Origin: Ancistrus triradiatus
Lineage: Eukaryota > Chordata > Actinopteri > Siluriformes > Loricariidae
DNA: 64,000 bases
Direction: 5' to 3'
Assembly: GCA_025084515.1 (NCBI GenBank)
Contig: JAJAGP010001694.1
Coordinates: forward strand, 1 to 64,000
Positions 45,010 through 57,299 of this stretch are shown piece after piece. Both the position numbers and the translations under genes were made by a program. Below the pieces are notes generated by a model. That model worked only from the letters and a program-made list of their open reading frames with translations, was not told where the DNA came from and searched no databases. Numbering within the stretch: the stretch's first letter is position 1; each line of letters begins with the position of its first letter.

Positions 45010-46925
45010 AAACTTGCAGGTGTGTGAGTGTGTGTATGCGCACAAACAACGGTGACTTCTGAGAACCTCACAAAAATAATTGTTGATGCTCATCAGGCTG
45101 GAAAAGGTTACAAACCATATCTAAAGAGTGTGAACTCCACCAGCTCCAACTCCAGTCTTAGATATGTAAAAATCGGGGTAATTCACCCTCTACAGGAGTG
45201 GTCTGTCAACAAAGATACTGTGGGGCAAAAAAGTATTTAGTCAGCTACTGATTGTACAAGTTCTCAGACTTACAAAAATGAGAGAGGTCTGTAATTTTCA
45301 TCATAGGTACACTTCAACTATGTGAGACAAAATGAGAAAAAAAATCCAGAAAATCACATTGTAGGATTTTTAAAGAATTTAATTGTAAATAATGGTGGAA
45401 AATAAGTATTTGGTCGTCCACTAACAAGCAAGATTTCTGGCTCTCACAGACCTGTAACTTCTTCATTAACAAGCTCTTCTGTCCTCCACTTGTTACCGGT
45501 ATTAATGGCCCCTGTTTGACCTCATTATCTGTATAAAAGACACCTGTCCACAGCCTCAAACATTCAGACTCCAAACTCAACCATGGCCAAGACCAAAGAG
45601 CTGTTGATTTGCACCAGGAAGTAAATTGTAGACCTGCACCAGGCTGTGAAGAGTGAATCTACAATAGGCAAGCAGGTTGGAGTGAATAAATCAACTGTGG
45701 GAGCAATTGTAAGAAAATGGAGCATACAAGACCCTTGATAATCTCCCCTCCATCTGGTTTCACCACGAAGATCTCATCCTGTGGGGTCAAAATGATCACA
45801 AGAAGGTGAGCAAAAATCCCAGAACTACACTTGGTAACCTGAATGAATGACCTGCAGAGACCTGGGAAGACCAAATAACAAAGCTACCTCAGTACACACT
45901 ATGCCGAAGGGACTCAAGATCCGCAGTTCCCAGGCGGCCCCCCTGCTTAAGCCAGTCCATGTCCCAGGCCCATCTGAGTTTTCCAAGAGCATATGATGAT
46001 TCGCGAGAGGTTGGCAAATCCAGTGGTCAGATGAAACCAAAATAGAACTTTTGGTAAAAACTCAACCGAAGGGGGTGAGGGGGGGGGGGGGGGAGGTGGG
46101 GAGGAGGGAAGGGGAAGACCTCATCGTGTTTGTAGGAAGAAGAATGCCTGAGTTGCATCCCAAGAACACCATACCTACTGTGAAGGGCATGGGGTGGAAA
46201 CATGGGCTGTTTTTCTGCACAGGGTACAGACGACTGAATCTCTGTTTAAGGGAAGAATGAACGGGGCCATGTATCACGAGAATTTTAAGCCAAAACCTCC
46301 TTCCATCCAGTGAGAGCATTGAAGATGGAACGTGGCTGGGTCTTCCAGCATGACAAGATCCCAAACACATCCGCTCGGGCAACAAAGGAGTGGCTCCTTA
46401 AAAACGCATTCCAAGGTCCTGGTGAGCTACCCAATCGTCAGACCTCAACCCCAAGAACATTGGGAGGGAGTTTAAAGTCCATGTTGCCCACCAAAACATC
46501 ACTGCTCTAGAGATCTGCATGGAGAATGGTTCAAAAACCAGCTACAGTGTGTGCCAACCTGGGTGAAGACTTACAGAAAACGTTTGACCTCTTGTCATTG
46601 CCAACAAAGGTTATGTTAAAGTATTGAGTGTGAGTTTTGTTATTGACCAAATCTTATTATTTTCCACCCTCTTCTTCAAAAATCCTACAATGCAACTTCC
46701 TGTTTTTTTTTCCTCATTTTGAATCTCATATTGAAGTGGGTCTCTATGATGAAAAATTACAGACCCTCTCTCATCTTTCCAAGCAGGAAAACTTTCACAA
46801 TCAATGGCTTACTAAAAACTTTTTTGCTCCACTGTCAACTCCAAGGGGTCTAATCGCTATGAGGTTACAAGGAACCCGGTAATTTCTCAGCAAATAAAGT
46901 CTCCCTCACATTGGCTAATGTTTGT
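45010..46925 (+). mobile_element. Tc1 copy split by another Tc1
   Basis: The CAGTGGTGC-family transposase reads to CAACAAAGATA at 45217, stops, and resumes at about 46835 with CAACTCCAAGG and continues to 46920 (CTCACATTGGCTAATG). The inserted segment is the copy at 45218-46834. Both ends of this outer copy are truncated. Confidence 0.8.
45218..46834 (+). mobile_element. Nested Tc1 transposon (CAGTGGGGC family)
   Basis: It starts CTGTGGGGCAAAAAAGTATT and ends with TTTTTTGCTCCACTG. Pieces of transposase on the plus strand run from about 45597 to 46600, in broken frames (GRRMPELHPKNTIPTV near 46132, FQHDKIPNTSARATKEW near 46349). It contains a 15-base G run at 46079-46093 in place of family sequence. 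It sits in a TA of the outer element. Confidence 0.88.
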
Positions 46926-47094
46926 GTTTGTGTATCGCATAACTGTTTTAAAGTCAGAGTACTTTTTAATTAGAGATTGGGTTTTAGCAGGCCATTTTCT
47001 CAAAGCACAGTGAGTCAAGTCCCTAGACCACAACAAACAACGCAAAAAAAATCATCCACAGGTCCAGTGATGAACAACACTCCCTGACACTCAT

Positions 47095-48574
47095 TACTAA
47101 ACTGATGAGAGAAAGGTAAAGAGAAAAATGAGAGAAGTTCTTTAATTTTCCATCATAGGTACACTTCAAACTATGAGAGAAAAATGAGGAAAAAAACAAT
47201 CCAGGAAATCACATTGTAGGATTTTTAAAAGAATTTAATGTAGATTATGGTTGAAAATAAGTATTTGGCCAATATATTTTGGTTCAACTCAATACTTTGT
47301 AACATAACCTTTGCCCTGGCAATGACAGAGGCAAATGTTTGCTGTAAGGTCCTTCACCATGTTTGGCACACACTTAGTCTGGTATTTTCCCTCCTCCATT
47401 CAGATCTCCTCTAGAGCAGTGATGTTTTTGGGGCAACATGGATTTTCAACGCCCTCCACACATTTTCTATGGGGTTGAGGTCTGGAGACTGGCTGCCACT
47501 CCAGGACCTTGAAATGCTTTTTACGGAGCCAACTTCCTTCAATTGTCCCGAGCATGTGTTTGGGATCCTTTCATGCTGGAAATCCCACCCCGTTGGAAGG
47601 AAGGTTTTGGCTTCAAATCTCACGATACATGGCCCCGTTCATTCTCCCTTAACATGGATTCAGTCGTCCCTATCGGGCTTTCCATAAAAACGCCCAAAGC
47701 ATGATGTTTTCCACCCCAATGCTTCACAGTAGTATTGCACAAACTCAGATTCTTCTTATTCCAAACACGGCGAGTTTACATTTACATTTACATTTACAGC
47801 ATTTAGCAGACGCCCTTATCCAGGGCGACTTACATTCTTACAATCCAAGCAATTGTGGGTTAAGGGCCTTGCTCAAGGACCCAACAGTGGCAGCTTGGCA
47901 GAGGTGGGATTTGAACCCTGGACCTGCTGGTCCATAGTCCAGCACCTTACCCGCTAGGCCACCACAGAGTTGAGTTTTTACCAAAAAGTTCTGATATTAT
48001 ACCACATGATATTCTACCAATCCTCTTCTCAATCATCAGTATGCTCTCTGGCAAACTTCAGAAGGGCCTGGACATGTACTGGCTTAAGCAGGGCGGCACG
48101 CCTGGCACTGCAGGATCCGAGTCCCTTTCGGCATAGTGTGTTACTGATGGTAGCCTTTGTTACTTTGGTCCCAGCTCTCTGCAGGTCATTCATCAGGTAC
48201 CACCGTGTAGTTCTGGGATTTTTGCTCACCGTTCTCGTGATCATTTTGACCCCACAGGATGAGATCTTGCGTGGAGCCCCAGATCGGGGGAGATTATCAA
48301 TGGTCTTGTATGTCTTCCATTTTCTTACAATTGCTCCCTCAGTTGATTTATTCACACCAACATGCTTGCCTATTGTAGATTCACTCTTCCCAGCCTGCTA
48401 CAGCTCTACAACTTTCTTTCTGGTGTCTTTCGACAGCTCTTTTCGACGAGGTCAAACAGGGGCCATTAATACAGGTAACAAGTGGAGGACAGAAAAGCTT
48501 CTTAAAGAAGAAGTTACAGGTGTGCGAGAGCCATGCACAATCAGTGGCTGACTAAATACTTTTTTGCCCCACTG
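47095..48574 (-). mobile_element. Tc1 transposon of the CAGTGGGGC family, nearly full
   Basis: The right end is GCCCCACTG at 48574 followed by TA; the left TIR is partly lost. Minus-strand transposase pieces: NKSTEGAIVRKWKTYKTIDN and KISSCGVKMITRTVSKNPRT at 48170-48355 (DNA-binding domain), and FQHERIPNTCSGQLKE, then SPDLNPIENVW near 47470 with the last catalytic glutamate. Frames are broken and a SINE is inserted. Confidence 0.88.
47772..47968 (-). repeat. tRNA-derived SINE, full-length copy
   Basis: On the minus strand it starts GTGGTGGCCTAGCGGGTAAG, then a B-box GGGTTCAAATCCCACC. The tail ends CAGGGCGACTTAC-like in inverse (plus strand: GCATTTAGCAGACGCCCTTA), followed by a TTTACA repeat. 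The tRNA-like promoter boxes and the shared tail with 56312-56510 define the family. It is inserted in the Tc1 copy. Confidence 0.88.
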
Positions 48575-48579
48575 TATAT

Positions 48580-49805
48580 TGCATACATCATGAGAAGGTA
48601 TAGAGTGGACGCTTCAAAAGTGCAGCATTACATTTAAAAACAAAACACCATCTAGATAAAGTTGCTGATTAGCAAAGGAAGGAAGGAAGTCCACTAGCAA
48701 CCCTCTGTCTGCCAGGGTGACTCACTTCATTAGTGCTTCGTTAGAAAGACTCCAGATGGTCAGCATTTTTGTGAAAGCTGATAACATCAGATCAAAGAAT
48801 AAGAAACTCTTGATACGCGTCTTGATATATTTTATCCTTGATATTTGTATCCCCAGTCTCCAATATCTGAACTTCTAATCCTGAACAAACACTCTTAACG
48901 ATCTCATATGTCACTTCTAACGAAGGTTTCATGTTTATCTGCAACTGAGAAAAGACAGAGGTCTAAACATGATGCAGGTTCCTCCCACTTCTCAAGAACA
49001 AGCAAGGTAGGTTAGTTCCTCTAAATGCATGTCTAAAATAAGTGTAATTCTCAGTAAATCTTATTTTTATCTTTTCTACTAAGGGCTTTAAGCCAAACAT
49101 CTGTGACAACACCTTGATACCAAAGCACAAATGAGAACCTTAATGTCCTCTGAGCACACGCCGCACCTATTGGATATACAAACATCAGAATGCAGCACTG
49201 TCCTCTAAATACTTTATATACTTTCTTACCCGTAACTGGATTCATTTTCATTACAGAAAGAAACAGCTGGATTAGAAACCAGGAAACCGAAATCATAAAG
49301 GTCAGGAGTCAGCTCACGCCCATGTTTTCTTCCATTTCAGTTCTCAGACAGTCATGTTGCATTTATTTCTGCATATCAGGAACTTTCTCTGCAGCACAAT
49401 TTTGAGTCATTTGGTTTGATGTAAATGTTGCAGAAAATAAATGAGAATAAGTGTATCTGCATATTCGATCGGACCACTTTGAAGATACAGACGAATATGA
49501 ATATTCCATTTTGAAAAGCTGGACTATGCTTGTGATTTCTTTATTCTAAAGAAACTAATTTATGTATCAGCTTTCAGTAGCGACTCCAATGGTGAACCAC
49601 AGGGGTCAGATTTTGGTCCCATTTCATTTGTTTTCTTATGTTTTCAAATGTTTACCATTTCAGAGCCACCGGTTTCTTTTTAAAATCTCAGGATTTTATT
49701 GTTAGACCTCCAACCTAGTCAATCATCAAGTTATGAAATTAACGTTAAATGTTACCTGTTTAAGTCAAATCAAGAGTTGGATGAAAGCTATCTGAGTGAA
49801 CCAAT
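48580..49805. other. No gene recognised
   Basis: AT-rich, with a short GGAA tandem near 48676-48688. No exon or transposon end seen. Confidence 0.45.
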
Positions 49806-49809
49806 TACA

Positions 49810-52300
49810 CAGTGGTGCTTGAAAGTGTGTGAACCCTTTAGAATTTTCTACATAAATATGACCTAAAACATCATCATATTTTTCACACAAGTCCTAAAAG
49901 TAGATAAAGAAAACCCAGTTAAACAACTGAGACAAAAATATTATACTTGGTCATTTATTTATTTTGGAAAATGGTCCAATATTACCTATTAGTGAGTGTC
50001 AAGAGTATGTGAACCTTTCCAGTGAACCCCCTGTGCAGCAATAACTGCAACTAAATGTTTCCTGTAACTGTTCATCAGTCCTGCACACCGGCTTGGAGGA
50101 ATTTTAGCCCATTCCTCCGTACAGAACAGCTTCAGCTCTGGGATGTTGGTGGGTTTCCTCACATTAGCGTGTCTCGCTTCAGTCCTTCCACAATCTTTGC
50201 AATTGGATTAAAAAGTCAGGACTTTGATGGCCATCCAACATGAACTTTACTTATTTCTTCTTAAACCATTCTTTGGTAGAACGCTTTTGTGCTTAGGGTC
50301 GTTGTCTGCTGCATGACCCACCTTCTCTTGAGATTCAGTTCATGGACAGATGTTCTGACATTTTCCTTTAAATTCTCTGATATAATTCAGAATTAAATGT
50401 TCCATCAATGATGGCCCAGATGGCAGCAAACATGCCCAAACCATGATGCTAACAACCACCGTGTTTCACAAATTGTATAAGGTTCTATATTGAATGCGTG
50501 CTTTTCCTTTCTCAAACATAACGTTTTTCTTTTCAACCAAAAACTTCAATTTTGGTCTCATCCGTCCACAAAACATTCTTCCACTATCATCTGGCTGGTC
50601 CACGGATCCTTAGCAAATGCAGACGAGCAGCAATGTTCTTTTTGGAAGACAGTGGCTTTCTCCTGCAACCCTGCCATGCACACCACCATTGTTGTTCAGT
50701 GTCTTCTGATTGTGGACTCATGAACATTAACATTAGCCAATGTGAGAGAGGCCTTCAGTTTGTGCTTAGAAGTTACCCCGGGGTCCTTTGTGACCACCTC
50801 GCCGACTTTACAGCCTTGCTCTTGGAGTGAGCTTTGTTGGTCGACCACTCCTGGGAGGGTAACAATGGTTGTCTGGAATTCCCTCCATTTGTGGCACATC
50901 TGTCTGACTGTGGATTGGTGAGTTCCAAAGTCTTTAGAATGGTTTTGTAACCTCCAGCCTGATGGGCGTTTAACCACTCTTTTCTGAGGTTTCTCAGAAT
51001 CTCCTTTGTTTTCGTGCCATGATACAACTTCCACAAACGTGTTGTAGAGCAGAGTTATAGATCCCTGGTCTTTAAATAAAACAGGGTGCCCCCCTCACAC
51101 ACCTGATTGTCATCCCATTGATTGAACACACCTGACTCTAATGGTTCCCTTCAAATTAACTGACTAATCCTAGAGGTTCACATACTTTTTTGCCACTCAC
51201 GAATATGTAATATTGGATCTTTTCTTCAATAAATAAATGACCAAATATAATATTTTTGTTTACCTGGGTTCTCTTTATTCTACTTTACGAAATTCTGATA
51301 AGTCACATTTATGCAGAAATTAGAAAATTCTAAGTCAAGGCAAGTCAAGTCAGTCAGATTTATTTATTGCTGCTTTTTCAATGGAGCATTGTCCTCAAAG
51401 CAACTTACAAGTTTAGATTATCCTCCTAATAACTAACGACGTCCAATCCCAAATTGAGCGGCCTAGGGCGACAGTGGCAAGGAAAAAACTCCCTATTCTA
51501 GGAAGAAACCTTTGGGAGGACCAAACTCAAAAGGGACCCCAACCTCAACCTCCTTGGCGGCGTAGATGATAATCTAAGAGCGACTAAAGTCATGGTGAGT
51601 CAACGTTCGAATAAATGTAAGTATGCCATCGACATTAAGAAGTGCCGTGGGTATTATGATAAATCTAAGAGCGAACTAAAAGTCATGGAGTCAAAGTTCC
51701 GAATAGAATGTGAAGTTATGCACATCGACATTAAGTGGCCGGCGGGTATGAATGATGAATAAATCTAGATGAAACTAAGTCATGGATTCATGGTCGAATA
51801 AAATGTGAATTATCACAGTGGAGCTCCATCAGATGTACATCCTGTTGGGGCTGAACTTGCCGGAACACAGCTTTCGGAGAGAAAACGATAAATGTAATTA
51901 GTTATTGATTAAGAGCACAGTGTCCTATTAACAATCACTGATGCCCTGTCCCATCACTGATTGCCAAGTGTAGCATGAGACCGCCGGCATCATTAGCTAT
52001 GCAGCTAGCTAGAAAGCTAGAAAGAAGGAGAACTGAGGAAACCCAGCCAAGAGGGGATTCACATGAGACATTGGCAACCCCACGAGCGGCAGAGACAGCA
52101 ACCCAACGTCTCTGATCCACCATAAGACTCTTTTATGACTATGAACCAACCCCATCTCTGCCCTTATTCTAGCAATGTTGCATGAGTCCAAGATCACGAG
52201 GGACCCAAGCCTAGTTCAGCCAGACCCGCCCACTACCTACATCGGGGTTTGCCTTCCCTCGGACAAGGCAGCAGGCCTCACAAACTTTCAAGCACCACTG
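49810..52300 (-). mobile_element. Tc1-like transposon with an insertion in its right end
   Basis: The left end starts CAGTGGTGCTTGAAAG and the right end is CAAGCACCACTG at 52300 with TA after it. The transposase is on the minus strand: KVGEVVTKDPGVTSKHKLKA and LANVNVHESTIRRH near 50700-50870, with the helix-turn-helix near 50960. At 51334-52276 a dispersed element interrupts the right arm. Several one-base losses break the frame. Confidence 0.88.
51334..52276 (+). repeat. AAGTCAGATTTATTTAT-type element, with tandem triplication
   Basis: It starts GTCAAGGCAAGTCAAGTCAG and shares ordered blocks with the inverted copy at 32380-33108. From about 51565 to 51800 a unit containing AATCTAAGAGCGA, GTCATGG and CATCGACATTAAG occurs three times, whereas the 32380 copy has it once. 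It lies inside the right arm of a Tc1 element. Confidence 0.75.
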
Positions 52301-52301
52301 T

Positions 52302-53720
52302 AGACTGGTCACGAATTTCAAGTGCAAACCCTCAACAATAGAGCCATATTCAGAACTATACATATGCTGTTGTTCGATAAAATTTCTATTTCAACTAAAA
52401 TCAGTGTAACAGTTGTGTTGTTGATCACATCCCCAGCTTTTCCAGATTCCCTGCTGGGTTGGAGACTACAAAGCAGAACTGTCACCATAAAGATTTACAC
52501 TAGGCTTTTGAGAGAGCAGGACGCAAACTCGGTTTATCAGAGAACGCCCGAAGCCACTGATCTCACTCTCTCTCCCTTCACGGTGCTCCTTCGCTACCCC
52601 CTTGCTGCTTGGTGTCCTTCTAGCTTGTAGCCCTGGAACAATAAGCAGAAGTTGATTATGTCTAAATACAAGTTTGGGTTGTGCTAAACGTTTGGCCCCT
52701 TTCCAGATGATCGTTAGTGGGTCTTGTAGGTTTTTACTCAACATGTTAACTGTGACTCAAATGTGCAGAAATGTGTAACATCAGCACAACATGTCATTTG
52801 ACTGAAGTATTAAACTGTCTACATCGATTTTTGACATCGTATACGCATCTATACACCTGGTAGCTCCAGAAATGGGTGGCCTTACAAAAGTGGCCTAATT
52901 GTGATATATTTTCCATGTTTTGTTTTATATATAATCTGCTTTTCTGTTGTAGCAATCCCCCTGATTTCCATCGTTCTTTCTCTCAGTCCCACAGCCGCTC
53001 AGTGCGACTTCAGTGAACATTCGAGCATCTCACTCGTAAAGAATGTTTCTCTGTGACAGATCAACCCTGACCTTTTTCCAAACTCTCCTCCAAATCCCAC
53101 TCTGGCATGAAGCGCTACATAAAGCACTGCTTCTCAAGTGAGTCCGATAGTACGTCTGTGCCAAACATCTGACATTAAGTTTCAGAACTTGAACCTTGGA
53201 CCTTCTCTTCAATAATGGTTAAGAGTCCCAAAACAGCTGCTTCATAATTGGTTCTGATTTTTGTTAGTTCATAGAGACACCAGAAACTAAGATATAATAA
53301 GTTATTGTAATGTTATAATGTTATGTAAGATATAAAAATGATCTTATGCTTGATTGTGATTGTTTTTCATTGTTTGAATGGAAACAATCAAAAGTCACTA
53401 CATTCATTAAAGTATACATTTTTTGTGTGTATAAACAGAAAAAAAAATTCTACAGATTCAAATTTACATCAGGAACTGGCTTAAAATAGCAGAATGAGTA
53501 AAAACATTTTAGTAGACAAAAACAGAGCACACACAAAGCAGTTTGGTCAGTTAGGGAGCATTAACTTGCACTAAAGTGGCACGCTCAGCTGATTATAATG
53601 ACACGAAATGTGAGGATACATGAAAACTCCAGGGACGAGTCTGCAAAAGCAGGTTCTGCATATTATGCAAATTAGTAAAAAATTTAAGTGTGTGGAGCTT
53701 ATGGATTTAAGGAGCTAGAA
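52302..53720. other. No gene recognised
   Basis: Sequence without a splice-flanked coding segment. A minus-strand frame at 52466-52744 is open but resembles no domain I know. Confidence 0.4.
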
Positions 53721-53724
53721 GCAT

Positions 53725-53975
53725 CAACGTGTTTGGTCTTGCTGTAGCGCCACCTATAGGCCAATTGGGCTGGGTCCATGCGCCTGAGGAGGGACTACTA
53801 CCTACTTGACCGCGAGTTTTTCATGGCTGTAAGACTTGCGAGCTTTGTAAAGACTTTGGGCTGCACAATTAGTTTTTAGGGGAGAATATAATAATAATAA
53901 TAATAATGAAGAAAGAAAAATCTTGCAATAACAAATAAAGAAAGTTGCGCGCTTCGTGCTTGGACCCCCTAATAA
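53725..53975. repeat. Dispersed repeat with AAT microsatellite
   Basis: CTGTAGCGCCACCTATAGGC, then an AAT run at 53889-53907, then GCGCTTCGTGCTTGGACCCC. This arrangement recurs in fish genomes as an interspersed repeat. Assigned from memory of the pattern, not by comparison within the window. Confidence 0.45.
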
Positions 53976-54589
53976 ATCCCAGATCCCAGTCTTTTCAGTT
54001 AACACTATGGAAGATTAATTCTATAAGCACTAATAAGGAATTTAAAGAATCTATAAGCAAAACCTGAATAAACAGAAGCTGTGTAAAGGTAAAGGATGGA
54101 CAAAAGAAATACTGAAAACGTTGTTGTCTGAGACTTGGCGTGAGTTCCAGTCTATAATTAATTGAAACATGAAGAGCAGTGTACATACAACCAAAGCAGG
54201 AAATTAATAAGTGAATCAGAATGCACTACAGTAACATCTGTTACTATAAAGTGAACAAGTATAAAAAATAGCTGCCACATGGCTATTATACAGGATCTGT
54301 ACTAGTGACATCACAAATGCAAGGTCCTGCAGTATTAAAGGATAAGAATATATTTCCAGAAGAGAAGTAACCAAGCATGTGCTCAGATTAAATGTCCATA
54401 CCACTATAATAGCGAACCACAGCATTGTTTCTTATTGAGCAGTAATTTTTTTCTATAGAAACAGAATTTGACAACGAGAACCAAACAGTTGTGGTTTTGG
54501 TATGAGAGTACGAATTGAGATTCAGACCCAGATTTGGCAACGTCTACAGTTAAAAAATCTAAACAGAATGCTCCTACACACCGTACTGC

Positions 54590-55345
54590 AAGATGTTACT
54601 TATTAGATTTGAAACGACATCTAAACATTAAGATAAAATACTGAACAATGACCCAAAGCACACTATCGTTTCATTTATTTTTATTGAAGAAAATGAACCA
54701 ATTGTACAGATCTGTGAGTACCCCATTAGTGATTAAGTCATTATTGGGGGGGGGGGGGGGGGGGGGGGGAAGGTGAAATTAATTAGAGCCAGGTGTTCCT
54801 GAATCAGTGGGACCGCTGTTTTATTTAAAGAACGGGGATCTATCAAGTTCTGATCTTCACCACAGATGTTTGTGGATGTGATTTATGGTATGAACAGAGA
54901 TGCTCTGATGCCCACCAGACTGGAAAGGGTTTGGATTTCATCTATCCACAAGTCAGATGACTGTGTACAATGGAGGAAATTCATCTATCCACAGTCAGAC
55001 TGACTGTGTACAAATGGAGGAAATTCATGATCATTCTTACCCTTCCCAGGAGTGGTAATCCAATATAGATCACTCCAAGAGCAAGATGTGTGATATACTG
55101 CAATGTCACAAAGGAACCCAGGGTAATTTCAAAGCAACCAAATGCATCTGTCACATTGGTTAATGTTCATGAGTCCACTAAACAACAATGGTATGCATGG
55201 CAGGATGCAAGGAGCAAGCCACATTGCATGGACAAGCCCGAAAAGGATGGGAAGCTTTATGTCTGGAGAAAGGAAAACACAACCATCATGCCACCTATCA
55301 TCCTGATCTTAATCCAATAGATTTTTGTGGAAGAACCTGACATGA
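54590..55345 (+). mobile_element. Degraded Tc1 transposon with a poly-G run
   Basis: CAGTGGTGC-family text in order on the plus strand: the AAGGTGAAATTAATTAGAGC region at 54770, paired-domain coding near 54900-55060 with an internal repeat of the GGAGGAAATTCAT segment, then VTKEPRVISKQPNASVTLVN near 55108. A run of 24 G at 54746-54769 replaces family sequence. Ends not found. Confidence 0.8.
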
Positions 55346-55439
55346 GCAGTTCATTCCATCAACAAGGAATGTATAGAAAGTGTTGATCACCCAATAAATC
55401 TAGAAACTGATGTGGAGTCCCAGGTATTTAACCATAACC

Positions 55440-56110
55440 TGGTCGTCACCTTGGGGTGGTCCTGAGAGTTGTTGGGATCACAGAGACCAAAGAGTGACCA
55501 AAGAGTCGTTAGAGTCACATGGGTCAAGGTGTGAATGGGGGTTAAACCTCCTGGGAAGGGATCTCAAGACTGTTGTGTAGGTGGTTGACAGCTGGTGTCG
55601 TAAACCACCTCTTCTGTGCAACAATGGTTGGACATAAATCACCTCTTTCACAAATCTTTCAAACCATCTGTCTTCTTTGTCCAAGATATGAACATTAGTA
55701 TCCTCAAAAGAGTGTCCCTTCTCCTTTAAATGCAGATGAACCGCTAAGTCCTGTCCTGATGAGCTAGCTCTTCTGTGTTCTGCCATGTGTCAGTGGAGTG
55801 GTTGTTTGGTTTCTCCTATGTATAGATCTGAGCACTCCTCACTTCACTGCACCGCATACACAAGGTTGCTCAGTTTGTGTTTGGGTGTTTTGTTGTTGGG
55901 ATGAACGAGTTTTCCTGAGGGCGTTGCTGGGTCTGAAGTGTTCTGGGATATTAGGCTTGGAGAAGATTTTTCTAAGTTTCGCAGACAGTCCTGCCACATA
56001 TAAGACAACTATGCTTTAGGTCTGTCATTCTGTTTCTCGCTGGTTGATGTCTGAGGGTCTTCTCCATGTGTCTTTGTTACCTTGTAAAAGCAGTCTGAAC
56101 AACCTTGTGT
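55440..56110 (-). mobile_element. Penelope-like element, GIY-YIG tail
   Basis: The minus strand has AGLSAKLRKIFSKPNIPEHF at about 55930-55990, then after a frame change DLYIGETKQPLH near 55825. Next comes MAEHRRASSSGQDLAVHLHL with KGHSFEDTNVHILDKEDRWF at 55640-55786. YIGETKQ and MAEHRR belong to the GIY-YIG endonuclease region that ends Penelope-like proteins. The front of the element is missing. It differs in sequence from the 4534-6130 element. Confidence 0.75.
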
Positions 56111-56311
56111 ATGCAGTGCAACACTTAAGTCTAATATAGCCTGGATAACTGAGAACTTACACAGACAAGTTAAAAAGCATGTGTGTTCCCATATCTTCCT
56201 CTGCTGAACTCACAATGCTCAATGCTTCCAATTATTCTTTTCAGGACTCAGTGGGACCAAGATCAATGGGCTTCTTTATAAAATACTACTTATTACATGT
56301 TAAAATCTTAG

Positions 56312-56510
56312 TGGGACTGTGGTGGCCTAACGGGTAAGGCTCTGGACTATGGACCAGAAGATCCAGGGTTCAAATCCCACCTCTGCCAAGCTGCCACTGT
56401 TGGGTGCTTGAGCAAGGCCCTTAACCCACAACTGCTTGGATTATAAGATTGTATGAACTGTAAGTCGCTCTGGATAAGGGTGTCTGCTAAATGCTGTAAA
56501 TGAAAAATCT
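56312..56510 (+). repeat. tRNA-derived SINE, full-length copy
   Basis: A-box-like GTGGCCTAACGGGTAAGG, B-box-like GGGTTCAAATCCC, then TGCTTGAGCAAGGCCCTTAA and the tail GTGTCTGCTAAATGCTGTAA. Same family as 47772-47968, opposite orientation. Confidence 0.9.
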
Positions 56511-56782
56511 ATTTAATCAACTGTTACGAGTTGTACTTCTTCTTTAATGCTTCATATCAAATACACCATACATTAATCATGCACGAATCTAAAGGTTTTA
56601 AGTATCTTTCTTTTATTAATCACCCACTTCAAATGTCATGTATCATAATAACTGTACACACACTCAGACATCCCACAATGAACATGTGGAGTGAAGCCAT
56701 GAAATAACAACAGGTTTCATTAGACCCTGAACAAGCTGGATTACATGTTCAGCAAAAAGGTGTAAGTAATGACTGTACTCAC

Positions 56783-56875
56783 CTCAAGCGTAATCAGTCT
56801 CATCTGGTCCCCCTCTCTGACTGCTTCAGTGTTGGTGTACAGTTGCACGAATCCAGTGTTTGCATCTCGGTCTTA
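56783..56875 (-). other. dapk2: Possible untranslated first exon of the dapk2-like gene
   Basis: On the minus strand a GC-richer segment ends at a strong donor (CTTGAG/GTGAGT). Upstream there is a TATA-like TTTTAAG near 56874. A short upstream reading frame starts at an ATG near 56862 but is closed by TGA. Splicing to an acceptor just before 42880 (CTTCTCAG near 42915) would give a 5' untranslated leader. No transcript evidence is available. Confidence 0.35.
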
Positions 56876-57099
56876 AAAGCGCACACACGCACACATACAT
56901 ACACGCGCGCACACACACGCTTACACACTCACATACTGCGGAGAAACGGCAACATAAATCCAACAATGCACGAGGCTCTCCTTATACATGCCTCTGACTT
57001 CCCTGATTGAGTAACTTCCTGACTCTACGCACATACACACACAGTTGCGTGACTGGTCAGACTACTTTCACAACCAGCCTACGCGCGCGCTCTCGCTCT

Positions 57100-57199
57100 N
57101 NNNNNNNNNNNNNNNNNNNNNNNNNNNNNNNNNNNNNNNNNNNNNNNNNNNNNNNNNNNNNNNNNNNNNNNNNNNNNNNNNNNNNNNNNNNNNNNNNNN
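57100..57199. other. Assembly gap of 100 N
   Basis: Exactly 100 unknown bases, a conventional placeholder size. It lies directly after a GC/CT-rich run (ACGCGCGCGCTCTCGCTCT). Open frames across it are artefacts. Confidence 0.99.
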
Positions 57200-57299
57200 T
57201 TACAAATCTACACATACATTTACAATTATTACTTTTTCATTACACTGAAGAACAGAGGTGTCAGAATGCGATACGGAGGTCACTACTATATCCATCACA

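Noticed and set aside
56312..56400. tRNA gene
   Set aside because: The A- and B-box pattern belongs to a SINE with a shared tail, and the cloverleaf is not complete.
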